64,000 nt of DNA from Chryseomicrobium aureum (GCF_016909155.1 NZ_JAFBFG010000004.1:53947-117946); one strand, 5' to 3'; shown: positions 30,147-39,389, counted from the stretch's first letter. The notes: a model not told the origin generated them from the letters alone. A program made the numbers and translations.

Positions 30147-30185
30147 GAAAAATCCCCTGACCAACAAAAGCTGATCAGGGGATTG
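30147..30185 (-). terminator. Terminator downstream of pduO
   Basis: AATCCCCTGA and TCAGGGGATT form a perfect 10-bp stem with a 14-nt loop, followed by TTTC on the minus strand. It ends the btuF-btuC-btuD-pduO operon. Confidence 0.85.
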
Positions 30186-30190
30186 GAACA

Positions 30191-30763
30191 CTATTCTTTT
30201 TCTGTGTGAAACACTTTCGCGCCGCGGATGTACTCTACGTCGCGGACTCCACTGCGGGCATTGACCACGCGTGCTGCCGAGAACAAATAATCCGACAAAC
30301 GGTTCAAATAGCGCTGAACGATGACAGGAACATCCTCCTGTTGTTTCATCAAACTCACCATTTGACGTTCTGCACGGCGCGCAACTGTTCGCGCGATATG
30401 AAGAGTCGCTGCAGCAGAAGTTCCACCTGGTAAGATGAACCGTTCGAGTGCCGGCCCTTCCTCCATCAACTGGTCGATACGCTTTTCTAAAACTTCGATT
30501 GGTTCTTCTGTCAATTTATAATTCCGGACTTTTGTTACAACGGCTAAATCACCACCACAATCAAAAAGTTCGTGTTGGATAGCTTCTAAATCTTCAAGAA
30601 TGTCCTTGAATAATTCCGCATCAAGTTCCGTAACAGCTTTGCCGATAAAAGAATTGGCTTCATCGATCGTGCCGTACGTTTCAATTCGTAAATCGTCTTT
30701 ATCTGCGCGCGCACCAATTAAACTGGTTTGCCCTTTGTCCCCTGTTTTCGTGTAAATCTTCAT
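30191..30763 (-). CDS. pduO: Cob(I)alamin adenosyltransferase (PduO type)
   Basis: Transfers adenosyl from ATP to cob(I)alamin, making the coenzyme form used by IcmF. In 190 residues the N-terminal TKTGDKGQTSLIG, GTIDEANSFIG, the FILPGGTSAAATLHIARTVARRAER region in outline (FILPGG then RTVARRAER) and RYLNRLSDYLF mark the PduO family. It abuts the end of btuD-cbiZ (stop and start adjacent), so uptake and activation of B12 are translated together under the cobalamin riboswitch. Confidence 0.95.
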   Translation of the reverse strand: MKIYTKTGDKGQTSLIGARADKDDLRIETYGTIDEANSFIGKAVTELDAELFKDILEDLEAIQHELFDCGGDLAVVTKVRNYKLTEEPIEVLEKRIDQLMEEGPALERFILPGGTSAAATLHIARTVARRAERQMVSLMKQQEDVPVIVQRYLNRLSDYLFSAARVVNARSGVRDVEYIRGAKVFHTEKE

Positions 30764-32230
30764 TTAGTTTTCCTCCCCTTGTGCCTGTTTGTAAGAACGA
30801 ATGGCTTGGCGCGTACAGTCGACGACGCCTTTTCCGATTAACTTTCCGAGTTCCGTGATTGGGCCGCCGTAAGGTAAGTTCTCTCCTTGTTGGGTGGCTG
30901 CGACCACAAGACTATCTGTTGGCGTACCCGTCGCTAACGTCCCAGTGCGTTTATCCAAGACTTGTTCTTCCGCAAGAGCTTTCGTCTTCGCTTCTGTGGC
31001 TGTCATCATCGCTTCAATAAACGCTTCATCTGACAAGTTTCCGTTCACGAGGATCCATGTATTGATTGTACCAATGGCGGGTAGAGACTGCACTTCATGT
31101 GCCCGTGACACATCGAGAGCGTTTCCGATGCCCGCGGTGACCATGATGACGACTGATCCAAATGACGCTTCATACTCTTTGATAGCTGCTCCGCTTACAT
31201 CTACTGCTGTGAGTTGCATGACGGTCTCTGTTGGAATCCAATGACGCATGCGCGCAAACTGCTTCACTTCCTGTTCGACATCATTGACGTTGTATGTCTG
31301 CGGTACTTGCCGATTCACGATTGTGCGGTACCAGCCAAAACCCGGATTCAAAACTGCTGAGGACACAACGCGAAGTGGACGCTCCTTGTGAAGCACAATG
31401 GCGTTTTCGGTCACGAGCACGTCCGTAGCACGAACCCAGGAAATTGAGCCTTCCACTTCACTTGGCAATAAAGTCATCTGCGGCTTAGGTTCAACCGGGT
31501 GCGCCGCGACATCTAGACGTGTCTCATAGACCGTTTCGAGTGTCGCTTTTTCTACAACTTCATGTGGCTCTCCGTAGGCGGACACGCGGCCTTTTTCCAG
31601 TAGCAACAAATGATCACAATAAAGAGAAGCCAGGTTGATATCGTGGAATACACTGACGACGGCTGTATTTTGCGTTTGTACATGCGTTTTTAACGTATCA
31701 AGCAATTGTTTTTGGTGTGCGATATCTAGGTGATTCGTCGGCTCATCTAGAAGAAGAAGTTTCGCTTGCTGGGCAAGTGCTTGTGCCACAAATACTCGTT
31801 GCTGCTCCCCACCCGATAATGTCGTAATTTCTTGATACGCATACGGTACAACTTGGGTAATCTGCATGGCCTCCATGACAGCCTCCTCATCCGCTGTCTT
31901 CCAGCTTGAGAACAACCCTTGTTGATGCGGGTAGCGTCCAAGCGACACCGCTTCTTTTACAGTCATCCCAAAACTTTGGGGCGGCAATTGCGGAAGCACG
32001 GCCATCTTGCGTGCGAGTTCTTTTGGTTTATAAGACGTCATCGGCTTGTCTTCGATAGAGACTTTTCCAGAGGATGCAGAGAGCAGTCCACTGACAAGCT
32101 TCAAAAGTGTCGACTTCCCACTTCCGTTTGGACCGAGAATCCCTAAAATTTCTCCAGGTTTCACTGTGAACGAGACGTCATGGACAATAGGATGGGCGTA
32201 ACCACCGGAAATCTTTTCGACTCGTAACAT
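30764..32230 (-). CDS. btuD: Cobalamin ABC transporter ATPase fused to CbiZ amidohydrolase
   Basis: Fusion protein of 488 residues. Residues 1-250 are an ABC ATPase (Walker A GPNGSGKST, signature LSGGEQQR, Walker B LLLLDEPTNH, switch His in VFHDIN). Residues 270-488 form a CbiZ-like adenosylcobinamide amidohydrolase domain (GFGWYRTIVNRQVP, TAGIGNALDVSRA, GTPTDSLVVAA, YGGPITELGKLIGKGV). The ATPase powers BtuC/BtuF import, and CbiZ would strip the lower ligand from foreign corrinoids so that they can be rebuilt. A similar fusion exists in B. subtilis (YvrA). Adjacent to btuC and pduO with no gaps. Confidence 0.92.
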   Translation of the reverse strand: MLRVEKISGGYAHPIVHDVSFTVKPGEILGILGPNGSGKSTLLKLVSGLLSASSGKVSIEDKPMTSYKPKELARKMAVLPQLPPQSFGMTVKEAVSLGRYPHQQGLFSSWKTADEEAVMEAMQITQVVPYAYQEITTLSGGEQQRVFVAQALAQQAKLLLLDEPTNHLDIAHQKQLLDTLKTHVQTQNTAVVSVFHDINLASLYCDHLLLLEKGRVSAYGEPHEVVEKATLETVYETRLDVAAHPVEPKPQMTLLPSEVEGSISWVRATDVLVTENAIVLHKERPLRVVSSAVLNPGFGWYRTIVNRQVPQTYNVNDVEQEVKQFARMRHWIPTETVMQLTAVDVSGAAIKEYEASFGSVVIMVTAGIGNALDVSRAHEVQSLPAIGTINTWILVNGNLSDEAFIEAMMTATEAKTKALAEEQVLDKRTGTLATGTPTDSLVVAATQQGENLPYGGPITELGKLIGKGVVDCTRQAIRSYKQAQGEEN

Positions 32231-33226
32231 CTAGCTCACGCCCTTTCGTCGCTGGCGGAAGAAAATCCACGCAAATACAGGTGCCCCTATGAATGCGGTC
32301 ATGACACCAATTGGTAGCTCGGTCGGCTCGATGATCGTGCGTGCCACCAAGTCACATAAAATGAGTAAGGATGCGCCGTTGATCATACTGAGCGGCAACA
32401 CGTGCCGGTTGTCAGCACCGAATAATTGCCGGACCATGTGCGGCACGACCAGACCGACAAATCCAATCGTTCCCGAAACTGCTACCGCTGCCCCAGTCAA
32501 CATGGAACCTGCAACGAGGACTTCTTTTTTCACGCGCGCGACATTGACCCCTAAATGATGCGCACGGTCTTCACCAAGTTGTAGGGCATTCAAATCTCGC
32601 ACTCGGAACAAAAGCCACGTTCCTGCAATTGCCACGAACGGTACAATCATTTGCACGTGTGTCCAGGTTCGCATGGCAACGCTTCCGAGTAGCCAGCCAA
32701 TAATTTGACGCAATTCTTCGCCAGTTAAAGCGATCATGAGCGAAATCATGGCACCGAAAAAGGAACTCGTAATAATCCCTGTCAAAATGATGGTTTCCAT
32801 CCGCAGTGAGCGGTCAATCATGCGGGCGAATGAAACCACGACGATGAGTGTGACAACCGCTCCGACCATACTGAGTAGCGGTAATGTGAACATCCCAAAA
32901 AAAGGGAAAGACAATCCAAAAAAGATGGTTGCCACGGCTCCGACTGATGCGCCGGAAGAGACACCGAGTGTGTACGGGTCAGCAAGTGGATTTTTCAATA
33001 ATGCCTGGAATGCAGCTCCAGCCACTGCTAAGCTAGCTCCGACAAGGGCTGCGAGAAACACACGCGGCATCCGGATATTCCAGACAATTGTTGAGGCGGT
33101 TGCATCCTCGCTCCCTCCCCATAAAGTGGATACTGGAATCTGGACGGCACCAATCGAGACACCGAGCCAAATTGAAGCGACTAACAGCAAGATCGATACA
33201 ATCCAGCCAAGAGGTCTTCTAGTCAT
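32231..33226 (-). CDS. btuC: Cobalamin ABC transporter permease BtuC (FecCD family)
   Basis: Integral membrane permease, 331 residues, with the about ten helices usual for FecCD proteins and no missing part. Family signatures: NIRMPRVFLAALVGASLAVAGAAFQALLKNPLADP in outline (RMPRV, GAAFQALLKNPLADP), GVSSGASVGA, and FVGLVVPHMVRQLFG near the C-terminus with the coupling-helix region. It overlaps the end of btuF by 8 bp and abuts btuD. Substrate assignment rests on the upstream cobalamin riboswitch and the CbiZ/PduO partners, since FecCD permeases also move siderophores. Confidence 0.94.
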   Translation of the reverse strand: MTRRPLGWIVSILLLVASIWLGVSIGAVQIPVSTLWGGSEDATASTIVWNIRMPRVFLAALVGASLAVAGAAFQALLKNPLADPYTLGVSSGASVGAVATIFFGLSFPFFGMFTLPLLSMVGAVVTLIVVVSFARMIDRSLRMETIILTGIITSSFFGAMISLMIALTGEELRQIIGWLLGSVAMRTWTHVQMIVPFVAIAGTWLLFRVRDLNALQLGEDRAHHLGVNVARVKKEVLVAGSMLTGAAVAVSGTIGFVGLVVPHMVRQLFGADNRHVLPLSMINGASLLILCDLVARTIIEPTELPIGVMTAFIGAPVFAWIFFRQRRKGVS

Positions 33227-34169
33227 TCATAATTTCCGGGTAGACAGCCTTTGCAAGCTCTTCAAGAGCCAGTGGAAGACGCGGTCCCGGACGCGTTGTG
33301 ATATCTTCATTCACTTCTACGACAGCATCTTGCTGCACTGCTGTCACTTGATCAAATCCAGGTCGTGCTTTCACAGCATCCACGGCATTTTCCATGTAGT
33401 TATACGTCAAGACGATGACATCTGGGTTGCGTGAGATGATTTCTTCTGAGTTCATCATCAGCCAGCCTTCTTGGTCCGCTACAACATTTTCTGCATGGAT
33501 AAGGTCTAGAAGTTCTTGATTCAATGTACCTTGGCCTGCTGTGTAGATTTCAGGGTCCCCCGATGCTTCTAAGAAAACTTTTTTCGGTGTTTCAACCGCT
33601 TCTAATTTACTCGCTACTTCTTCTACTTGCGCTTTCATATCTGCAACGACTTGATCAGCTTCTTCTGATTTCCCCGTCACTTCTCCGATGTCGAGAATGG
33701 TCTCGTACGTTTCATCAAAACTCATTGCATTGTCAACGACAAATACTTGCACGCCTGAGTCGATCAGTGGTTGCAAGCCTGCCTCTGCTGACGACCAGCT
33801 CGATTCATGTGCAAGGATTAGGTCGGGTTGGAGAGCGGTCATCACTTCGATGTTAAATTCAAATGAACCGATCTTTTCTTTCGTCGCTGCCGCTTCTGGG
33901 TAGTTATCGTAATCTGTGACCCCTACGACTTCTTCATCTAATCCTAAGGCGAACAAGATTTCCGTATTACTCGGAATCATCGAGATGATAGCGTCTGGTG
34001 CTTCCTCAAGTGTAATTTCATTGCCCACTGCATCAGTAACTGTGAGTGGAAATGCTGTATCTTCTGTTTCCGGAGTTGTTGACGTCTCCGGAGTTTCAGT
34101 TGCTTCTTCGTTCGTACATGCCCCTAGTAGTAACGTGGCTGCTAAAAGTGAACTTACCCATTTTTTCAT
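33219..34169 (-). CDS. btuF: Cobalamin-binding lipoprotein BtuF
   Basis: Substrate-binding protein of 316 residues. A lipoprotein signal peptide (MKKWVSSLLAATLLLGAC, lipobox LLGAC with Cys18) is followed by an acidic Thr/Glu-rich linker and a two-lobed type III binding fold (VTDAVGNEITLEEAPDAIISM, VVGVTDYDNYP, PDLILAHESSW). It delivers corrinoids to BtuC/BtuD. First gene of the operon; AAAGGGGAAAG lies before the ATG and the leader holds a cobalamin riboswitch and terminator. Confidence 0.93.
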   Translation of the reverse strand: MKKWVSSLLAATLLLGACTNEEATETPETSTTPETEDTAFPLTVTDAVGNEITLEEAPDAIISMIPSNTEILFALGLDEEVVGVTDYDNYPEAAATKEKIGSFEFNIEVMTALQPDLILAHESSWSSAEAGLQPLIDSGVQVFVVDNAMSFDETYETILDIGEVTGKSEEADQVVADMKAQVEEVASKLEAVETPKKVFLEASGDPEIYTAGQGTLNQELLDLIHAENVVADQEGWLMMNSEEIISRNPDVIVLTYNYMENAVDAVKARPGFDQVTAVQQDAVVEVNEDITTRPGPRLPLALEELAKAVYPEIMND

Positions 34170-34193
34170 TGTCTTTCCCCTTTTCTGTGTATG

Positions 34194-34227
34194 TAAAAAA
34201 CCCGCCTTCCTCTACGGAAAGACGGGT
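34194..34227 (-). terminator. Expression-platform terminator of the cobalamin riboswitch
   Basis: Minus strand CCCGTCTTTCC, loop GTAGA, GGAAGGCGGG (one mismatch), then six or more T residues, ending about 25 bp before the btuF start. It is the probable off switch when cobalamin binds the upstream aptamer. Confidence 0.88.
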
Positions 34228-34307
34228 AAAAATAGGTATAAATCGGCTAGAGCATGCAAAAAGGCATAGTCGACTTACACCAACCCATCCTCGTAGGTTC
34301 ACGGCGC

Positions 34308-34430
34308 ATTCAACAAGGCAGGTTTCCTGGCTTACGACTACTGTCGCTTACAGTGGCGGGACCGCGCTGGACTTTCACCAGCTTCCCTTTTACCTCAAGC
34401 AATCCGTTACTTGAGCACCTTGTTGTGTTG
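34308..34430 (-). promoter_or_regulatory. Cobalamin (B12) riboswitch
   Basis: On the minus strand the conserved core blocks are read in order: CAACAAGGTGC (P1 5' strand), GGGAAGCTGGTGAAAGTCC, CGCGGTCCCGCCACTGTAA, and AGCCAGGAAACCTGCC (B12 box), closing with CCTTGTTG as the P1 3' strand. It lies between argS and btuF and is followed by a separate terminator at 34194-34227. Repression of btuFCD-pduO by adenosylcobalamin is expected. I found no clear promoter between the argS stop and the aptamer, so transcription may begin inside argS or come through from it. Confidence 0.93.
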
Positions 34431-34441
34431 TGTCTAGCGTA

Positions 34442-36106
34442 CTACATTTTCTCTGGAGCGGAAACCCCTAATAATTTCAGTGCATTTTCAATCGTTTGGC
34501 GCGTAGCCGAAATCAGTGCAAGGCGTGCTTGTGACAAGTCTTTTGCTTCTGGGTCCAATACTTTGTTGGCATTGTAGAAGCTATGGAACTGTGCAGCTAG
34601 TTCCTGAATGTACGTTGCCACGCGGTGCGGTGCACGAAGCTTCGCTGCATCTGCCACCACTTGTGGGAAGTCTCCCACTTTTTTCATCAAGTCAATCTCT
34701 TTTTCGTCCGTTAACAAGGACAAGTTTTCAACGGATGGGGCCATTTGGTGCTCTTCTGCTGCACGCAAGATCGAACAGATACGCGCATGTGCATACTGTG
34801 CGTAATAGACAGGATTTTCATTCGACTGAGAAACAGCCAGGTCAAGGTCAAAGTCCATGTGTGAATCGCCTGAACGCATACCGAAGAAGTAACGCACTGC
34901 ATCGAGCCCAACTTCTTCTACTAGTTCACGCATCGTCACAGCTTTCCCTGTGCGTTTGCTCATCTTCATCTTCTCGCCGTCTTTATACAATTGCACCATT
35001 TGAATGACGCTGACTTCTAACGTGTCGCGGTCATAACCGAGCGCTTGAATAGCTGCTTTCATACGTGGAATGTACCCGTGGTGGTCCGCACCCCAAATGT
35101 TGATCAGCTTTTCAAAACCACGGTTGATCTTGTCTTCGTGGTACGCAAGGTCTGGAGTCAAGTATGTGTAGCTGCCGTCTTGTTTGATCAGTACGCGGTC
35201 TTTGTCATCGCCAAATGTTGTCGAGCGGAACCAGGTCGCGCCTTCTTCTTCGTAGATATGGCCGTTCGCACGAAGCTTGTCCAGTGCCACGTCAATTTTG
35301 CCGTTTTTATAAAGTGAAGACTCCGAGAACCACTCGTCGAAGTTCACGCGGAAGTCTGCTAGATCTTGTTGCAATTTCTCAAGTTCTTTTTGTAACCCAT
35401 AGCTGCGGAAGAATTCATAGCGTTCTTCGTCCGATAGAGATGCGTATTTGTCCCCGTCGTTTGCTGCAAGTTCCCCCGCAATGTCTTTAATATCTTGTCC
35501 ATGGTAACCGTCTTCCGGCATGTCACGGTCTTGCCCGAGCGCTTGGAAGTAGCGTGCTTCTAACGAAAGCGCCAAATTGTGAATTTGGTTTCCAGCATCG
35601 TTGATGTAATATTCACGGCTCACGTCATAGCCTGCGAAATCAAGAACGTTACACAGTGAGTCTCCTACAGAAGCTCCGCGCGCATGGCCGAGGTGCAAGT
35701 CGCCTGTTGGGTTCGCAGAGACAAACTCGACTTGTACTTTTTCGCCTTCCCCAGTGTCTGAGCGACCGAATGCCGTACCCGCTGTAAAAGCTGTGTTGAT
35801 GACTTGTTGCAGGTAGTCTTTTTTTGTACGGATATTTAGGAAACCAGGTCCCGCGATTTCAACAGATTCAATCGATGTTCCTTCTGTTTCAAGTTTCTCT
35901 AAAATCTGTTCAGCAATGGCACGCGGGTTTTGCTTCGCGATTTTTGTGAGTTGCATAGCAACGTTTGTCGCGTAATCCCCGTTTGCTTTGTCACGAGGGG
36001 CCTCTAAGTGGATCGAAACCGACTGGTCGCCTGCTAGACCTGTCGCGTCGACTGCTTTTTGAAGAGCGTCTTTAATGGATTGTTGAAGTTGTTCTACTGC
36101 ATTCAT
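34442..36106 (-). CDS. argS: Arginyl-tRNA synthetase
   Basis: Charges tRNA-Arg. The 554 residues contain an N-terminal Add-1 domain (1-110), the class I HIGH motif as HLGH in [17 protein letters not shown], the second class I motif as [11 protein letters not shown], and a helical anticodon domain with the [11 protein letters not shown]-terminus typical of Bacillus. The ATG overlaps the ywiB stop by 4 bp (ATGA), so the two are translationally coupled, matching the ywiB-argS order of Bacillus. Confidence 0.97.
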   Translation of the reverse strand: MNAVEQLQQSIKDALQKAVDATGLAGDQSVSIHLEAPRDKANGDYATNVAMQLTKIAKQNPRAIAEQILEKLETEGTSIESVEIAGPGFLNIRTKKDYLQQVINTAFTAGTAFGRSDTGEGEKVQVEFVSANPTGDLHLGHARGASVGDSLCNVLDFAGYDVSREYYINDAGNQIHNLALSLEARYFQALGQDRDMPEDGYHGQDIKDIAGELAANDGDKYASLSDEERYEFFRSYGLQKELEKLQQDLADFRVNFDEWFSESSLYKNGKIDVALDKLRANGHIYEEEGATWFRSTTFGDDKDRVLIKQDGSYTYLTPDLAYHEDKINRGFEKLINIWGADHHGYIPRMKAAIQALGYDRDTLEVSVIQMVQLYKDGEKMKMSKRTGKAVTMRELVEEVGLDAVRYFFGMRSGDSHMDFDLDLAVSQSNENPVYYAQYAHARICSILRAAEEHQMAPSVENLSLLTDEKEIDLMKKVGDFPQVVADAAKLRAPHRVATYIQELAAQFHSFYNANKVLDPEAKDLSQARLALISATRQTIENALKLLGVSAPEKM

Positions 36107-36522
36107 TCGGTTACCTCCGTATAATGATAGTCGATTGTGTAATCGCCCATTTTTTCACTGTCTTGATAAAGAGAATATTCAATGCGGTCGTGGCCTTCTG
36201 TATGGATGATTCGACTCGTGAATACTTCCAGCGGCATCGTGTGACCGTGCATTGTATAGTGCCCTTTTGTTTTTTGTCCAAGTTCGAACTCAATTCGCAT
36301 ATCCGCGACGCCGCGCCGTCGGATGTAGCCACCGGACCCTTCAAATTTAACGAGGGTTTGGGTGATTTCTTCTGTCACTTCTTCAAAACGTAAGAAGCGT
36401 TTTTGTTGTTTGTAATACATCGAGCCAGTTGCTCGGTGGTATTCCTGGGTCATTTTTGTTCCGGGATGCTTGAAGGTCGACACAATCTTCAGCTGAATCG
36501 GAATCCCTGCCTGTTCGGTCAT
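36103..36522 (-). CDS. ywiB: YwiB family beta-barrel protein (DUF1934)
   Basis: Conserved small protein of 139 residues (lipocalin-like barrel family, function unknown). The pattern is alternating strands: [81 protein letters not shown] 36522 is used because AGAGGG lies 7 nt upstream. The frame is open for 63 more codons, but that part reads through promoter sequence and into MITE copy 3. It overlaps argS by 4 bp. Confidence 0.9.
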   Translation of the reverse strand: MTEQAGIPIQLKIVSTFKHPGTKMTQEYHRATGSMYYKQQKRFLRFEEVTEEITQTLVKFEGSGGYIRRRGVADMRIEFELGQKTKGHYTMHGHTMPLEVFTSRIIHTEGHDRIEYSLYQDSEKMGDYTIDYHYTEVTE

Positions 36523-36664
36523 TCTCAAGCCCTCTTTTCGGTATATGGTTATTTCTATAACCTTTTTAGTATACGGGAGATTGGGGAGATTGTGAAGGTG
36601 GGAGTGTTGTTTGGGGAGTCCTACAGCCAGAACGCTATTTCCTGGGAGAGTTTCACGCTTTTTT

Positions 36665-36802
36665 AGGTACCTGTCCCACAAACAATTCTGACATTCATGA
36701 TTATTCACCATTCATGTAGCGCAAACCCGTACTATCAAGTTAAAAAATGTATAAAAATAAATTGTGTTGAAGTTGTGTGTGTACCAGGTACCTTTTAGGA
36801 AC
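36665..36802 (+). repeat. MITE-like element, copy 3 of 5
   Basis: About 138 bp, AGGTACCTGTCCCACAAAC at the left and AGGTACCTTTTAGGAAC at the right, with an AT-rich interior. It lies between the speB terminator and ywiB. The ~370-bp gene-free stretch 36523-36891 holds only this element, the ywiB leader and the speB terminator. Confidence 0.9.
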
Positions 36803-36843
36803 TATTTCCAATTACGATTGACTTTTTAAAGCGTTGATCTCAC

Positions 36844-36886
36844 GAAAAAACACGGAAATCGAGAATACCTCGACTTCCGTGTTTTG
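36844..36886 (-). terminator. Terminator downstream of speB
   Basis: AAAACACGGAA-TCGAG pairs with CTCGA-TTCCGTGTTTT (one internal mismatch) around GTATT, followed by T residues on the minus strand. Confidence 0.9.
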
Positions 36887-36891
36887 AACTC

Positions 36892-37767
36892 TTACTCTTT
36901 TATCCACCCAAGCAACATCTCACGAATCAATTTTGAAGCCGTGTTTGCTGTTTGCTCCGATGAATCATAGATTGGTGCCACTTCAACTAAGTCAAATCCG
37001 ACCACGTTGACGCCAGATTTTGCGATTGCGTGGATCGAAGCAAGTAGCTCACGGCTTGTGATACCACCACAGTCTACTGTGCCCGTTCCCGGTGCATGCG
37101 CTGGGTCTAAGACATCGATATCGATCGTCACGTATACCGGGCGACCTTCAAGTTTTGGTAACACTTTTTTCAGTGGTTCCAATACTTCAAACTTTGCAAT
37201 TTCCATACCGTTCGCTTTTGCCCACTCGAACTCTTCTTTCATTCCAGAGCGGATTCCGAATGAATAGACGTTGTGCGGCCCGATATGTTCAGCGATTTTA
37301 CGAATTGGTGTCGAGTGGGAAAGAGGCTCTCCCTCATAGTCCACACGTAAATCTGTGTGCGCGTCCATATGAATGATTGCAAGGTCTTTGTGAACCGCTG
37401 CGACTTCTTTCATGACCGGCCACGATACTAAGTGTTCTCCGCCCATTCCGACTGGGACTTTGCCGTCTTGCAGTAGTTGACGAATGAAGCCACCGATCAA
37501 CTCAAGGCTCTTCTCCGCGTTTCCGAATGGAAGTGGGATATCGCCTGCGTCAAAGTAGTTTACGTCATCTAGCTCGCGGTCGAGGTACGGGCTGTATTCT
37601 TCAAGACCGATGGACACTTCGCGAATACGCTGTGGACCAAAACGAGAACCTGGACGGTAACTCACTGTCCAGTCCATAGGCATTCCGTAAATTACAGCTT
37701 GCGCGTTCTCGTAGTCTTGTTTGCTTTTAATAAAAACGTTGCCGCTATATGCTTCATCAAATCTCAT
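36892..37767 (-). CDS. speB: Agmatinase
   Basis: Manganese enzyme hydrolysing agmatine to putrescine and urea, 291 residues, very close to B. subtilis SpeB. Metal ligands are seen in GMGGEHLVSW, HMDAHTDLR and TIDIDVLDPAHAPGTG. The ATG at 37767 lies one base after the speE stop and has AGGTGAG just upstream inside speE; a GTG three codons earlier is also open. speE-speB forms a two-gene polyamine operon ending in a strong terminator. Confidence 0.96.
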   Translation of the reverse strand: MRFDEAYSGNVFIKSKQDYENAQAVIYGMPMDWTVSYRPGSRFGPQRIREVSIGLEEYSPYLDRELDDVNYFDAGDIPLPFGNAEKSLELIGGFIRQLLQDGKVPVGMGGEHLVSWPVMKEVAAVHKDLAIIHMDAHTDLRVDYEGEPLSHSTPIRKIAEHIGPHNVYSFGIRSGMKEEFEWAKANGMEIAKFEVLEPLKKVLPKLEGRPVYVTIDIDVLDPAHAPGTGTVDCGGITSRELLASIHAIAKSGVNVVGFDLVEVAPIYDSSEQTANTASKLIREMLLGWIKE

Positions 37768-37768
37768 C

Positions 37769-38602
37769 TTACTCACCTGCTAAATCCTTCACGAATTTTG
37801 GCAGTACGAACGCTGCACTGTGAAGCTCTTTCGTGTAGTACTTCGTATCGATGTCGTGGTATTGCTCCGCTGGCACGTTCAATGGATCATGTTTCTTCGA
37901 TCCGATCGTGAAGCACCAAAGACCTGATGGGTACGTCGGGATGTTTGCCGTGTAGAGCTTTGTGATTGGGAAGATTTCCTTCACGTCGCTTTGCACTTGC
38001 TTGATTAAGTCCGCTTTGAACCAAGGGTTGTCGGACTGTGCCACGAACAAACCGTCTTCTTTCAAGGCTTTGTGGATCCCAGCATAGAAACCTTTTGTGA
38101 ACAGGTCAACTGCAGGTCCCATCGGCTCTGTTGAATCGACCATGATCACATCATATTCATTTTCCGATTTTGCGATGTGCATGAAGCCGTCACCAACGAT
38201 GACCTCAACGCGTGGGTTATCAAGTTCCCCAGCAATTTCCGGAAGGTATTTCTTTGAGTATTCGATTACTTTTCCATCTATATCAACTAACGTTGCTTTT
38301 TTCACTTTCGGGTGCTTCATCACTTCACGGATTACTCCACCGTCTCCACCACCGACAACCAATACGTTCTCAGGATTTGGGTGTGTGAACAATGGCACGT
38401 GTGCCACCATTTCGTGATAAACGAACTCATCTTTTTGAGACGTCATGACCATGCCATCTAGGAACAACATGTTGCCCCACTCTGCTGTTTCCGCCATCTC
38501 TAAGAATTGCCACTCCGTCTGTTCAACGTGTAACGTTTTATTTATCTTCATCGTAATTCCAAAGTTTTCGGTCTGCTTTTCTGTATACCAGTTTCCGCTC
38601 AT
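37769..38602 (-). CDS. speE: Spermidine synthase
   Basis: Transfers aminopropyl from decarboxylated SAM to putrescine, 277 residues. Motifs: [13 protein letters not shown]-terminus, the binding loop [13 protein letters not shown], the acidic [13 protein letters not shown], and the active-site region [11 protein letters not shown]. It is the first gene of the speE-speB operon, driven by the promoter at 38646-38673. It is divergent from the pbpG remnant, the same arrangement as in B. subtilis. Confidence 0.97.
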   Translation of the reverse strand: MSGNWYTEKQTENFGITMKINKTLHVEQTEWQFLEMAETAEWGNMLFLDGMVMTSQKDEFVYHEMVAHVPLFTHPNPENVLVVGGGDGGVIREVMKHPKVKKATLVDIDGKVIEYSKKYLPEIAGELDNPRVEVIVGDGFMHIAKSENEYDVIMVDSTEPMGPAVDLFTKGFYAGIHKALKEDGLFVAQSDNPWFKADLIKQVQSDVKEIFPITKLYTANIPTYPSGLWCFTIGSKKHDPLNVPAEQYHDIDTKYYTKELHSAAFVLPKFVKDLAGE

Positions 38603-38645
38603 TTATCTATCTCCTTCCAAGCTTGAAAAAATAAAATACAGACAA

Positions 38646-38673
38646 ACTATACAGGTTTTTTCAAAAAGTGCAA
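38646..38673 (-). promoter_or_regulatory. Promoter of speE-speB
   Basis: Minus strand TTGCAC (38668-38673), 16-bp spacer, TATAGT (38646-38651), about 45 bp ahead of the speE ATG. Confidence 0.6.
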
Positions 38674-38734
38674 CTGTTTTTCGTTTAATCTGTCCATTCC
38701 CTTTCCATACTAGAGGAAAGGGAGGGAAACGTCT

Positions 38735-39142
38735 ATGAAACGTGCGCAGCTACGCCGAAGAAAGAAACAAAAGTCCTGGTTTCGACGAGGACTTCTTGCC
38801 GTGTTGTTCCTATTTGGTATCGCGCTTGGTGGATACGGCTGCCTATGGTTTTATGCGCAACTGCTCGGCCCACCGATACTTGCGGTCCCTTCTGCCAACA
38901 CGTACACGGACTCCCTTGGTACGCCCGTCACGACACGTTACAGTGAAGAAAGGCGGAAGTGGATGGAACTTGACGACATGTCCCCTTACCTTCCAATGGC
39001 ATTTTTAGCGATTGAAGATCAGGAATTTTATGACCCCAGCGGATTCGATTACTCGCGGATTGCTGGGGCTGTGCTCGCTGACGTGAGGTGCCTGTCACCT
39101 TTTGGGAACCACTGGAAAAAGGTGACAGGCACCGAATGGTGA
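38735..39142 (+). pseudogene. pbpG: Truncated class A penicillin-binding protein (pbpG-like), N-terminal remnant
   Basis: Only about the first 117 residues of a glycosyltransferase-type PBP remain: a basic cytoplasmic start (KRAQLRRRKKQK), one membrane anchor (about 18-45), and the beginning of the GT51 domain ending FLAIEDQEFYDPSGFDYSRIAGAVLADV in outline, including the AIEDQEFY motif with the catalytic Glu. The frame then enters a hairpin repeat at 39087 and stops. The rest of the GT51 domain and the whole transpeptidase domain (normally several hundred residues) are missing. Divergence from speE matches B. subtilis pbpG (ywhE). Non-functional unless the fragment has acquired another role. 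Confidence 0.85.
39087..39133. repeat. Compact 17-bp-arm hairpin repeat at the pbpG breakpoint
   Basis: GGTGCCTGTCACCTTTT and AAAAGGTGACAGGCACC are perfect inverted 17-mers separated by ~12 nt. Arm fragments occur at 19130-19146 and, altered, at about 54092. It resembles a REP-type palindrome and lies exactly where pbpG homology ends. Confidence 0.85.
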
Positions 39143-39147
39143 ATGAA

Positions 39148-39267
39148 ATCGAGTTACGCCTCCTAGAAATCCCGCAAGAAGCCATCGCGGTCCATGAAGC
39201 CAAGAGCGCTTCACGGCCCACGCTGTCTTCTCGCACAATTTCTGAACAGTCGGCTCCACATCTAAAC
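39148..39267 (+). repeat. TCCACATCTAAA-bounded repeat family, copy
   Basis: About 120 bp starting ATCGAGTTACGCCTCCTAG and ending ACAGTCGGCTCCACATCTAA. Near-identical copies lie at 63144-63262 (same strand) and 53429-53565 (reverse), with a deletion derivative at 40625-40699. Confidence 0.85.
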
Positions 39268-39270
39268 ATA

Positions 39271-39389
39271 AAAAACCCCCAAATGGTTTCCGGCCATTCG
39301 GGGGCGTGACGCCTGCTTTTACGAGCGTGTACGGGTATGCAAGCTGGTAAAAGAGCGTCGTGTCCTAGCATTACAGTTACGTAAGCTTT
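39271..39389 (-). ncRNA. Candidate small RNA (promoter, structured body, terminator)
   Basis: On the minus strand TTGAAT (39419-39424), a 17-bp spacer and TAAAAT (39396-39401) form a good sigma-A promoter about 25 bp beyond the ywhD stop. About 118 nt later comes a strong terminator: CCCCCGAATGG / CCATTTGGGGG followed by TTTTTT (39271-39301). Between them GACGC pairs with GCGTC and TTTTAC with GTAAAA in one long hairpin. No reading frame with a ribosome binding site is present. It could instead be only a distant terminator for ywhD. Confidence 0.45.

Noticed and set aside
39088..39309. Frame with RLLEIPQEAIAVHEAKSAS, similar to frames at 53282-53539 and 63119-63304
   Set aside because: It comes from the TCCACATCTAAA repeat family; copies differ by non-synonymous changes and none has a start with a ribosome binding site.
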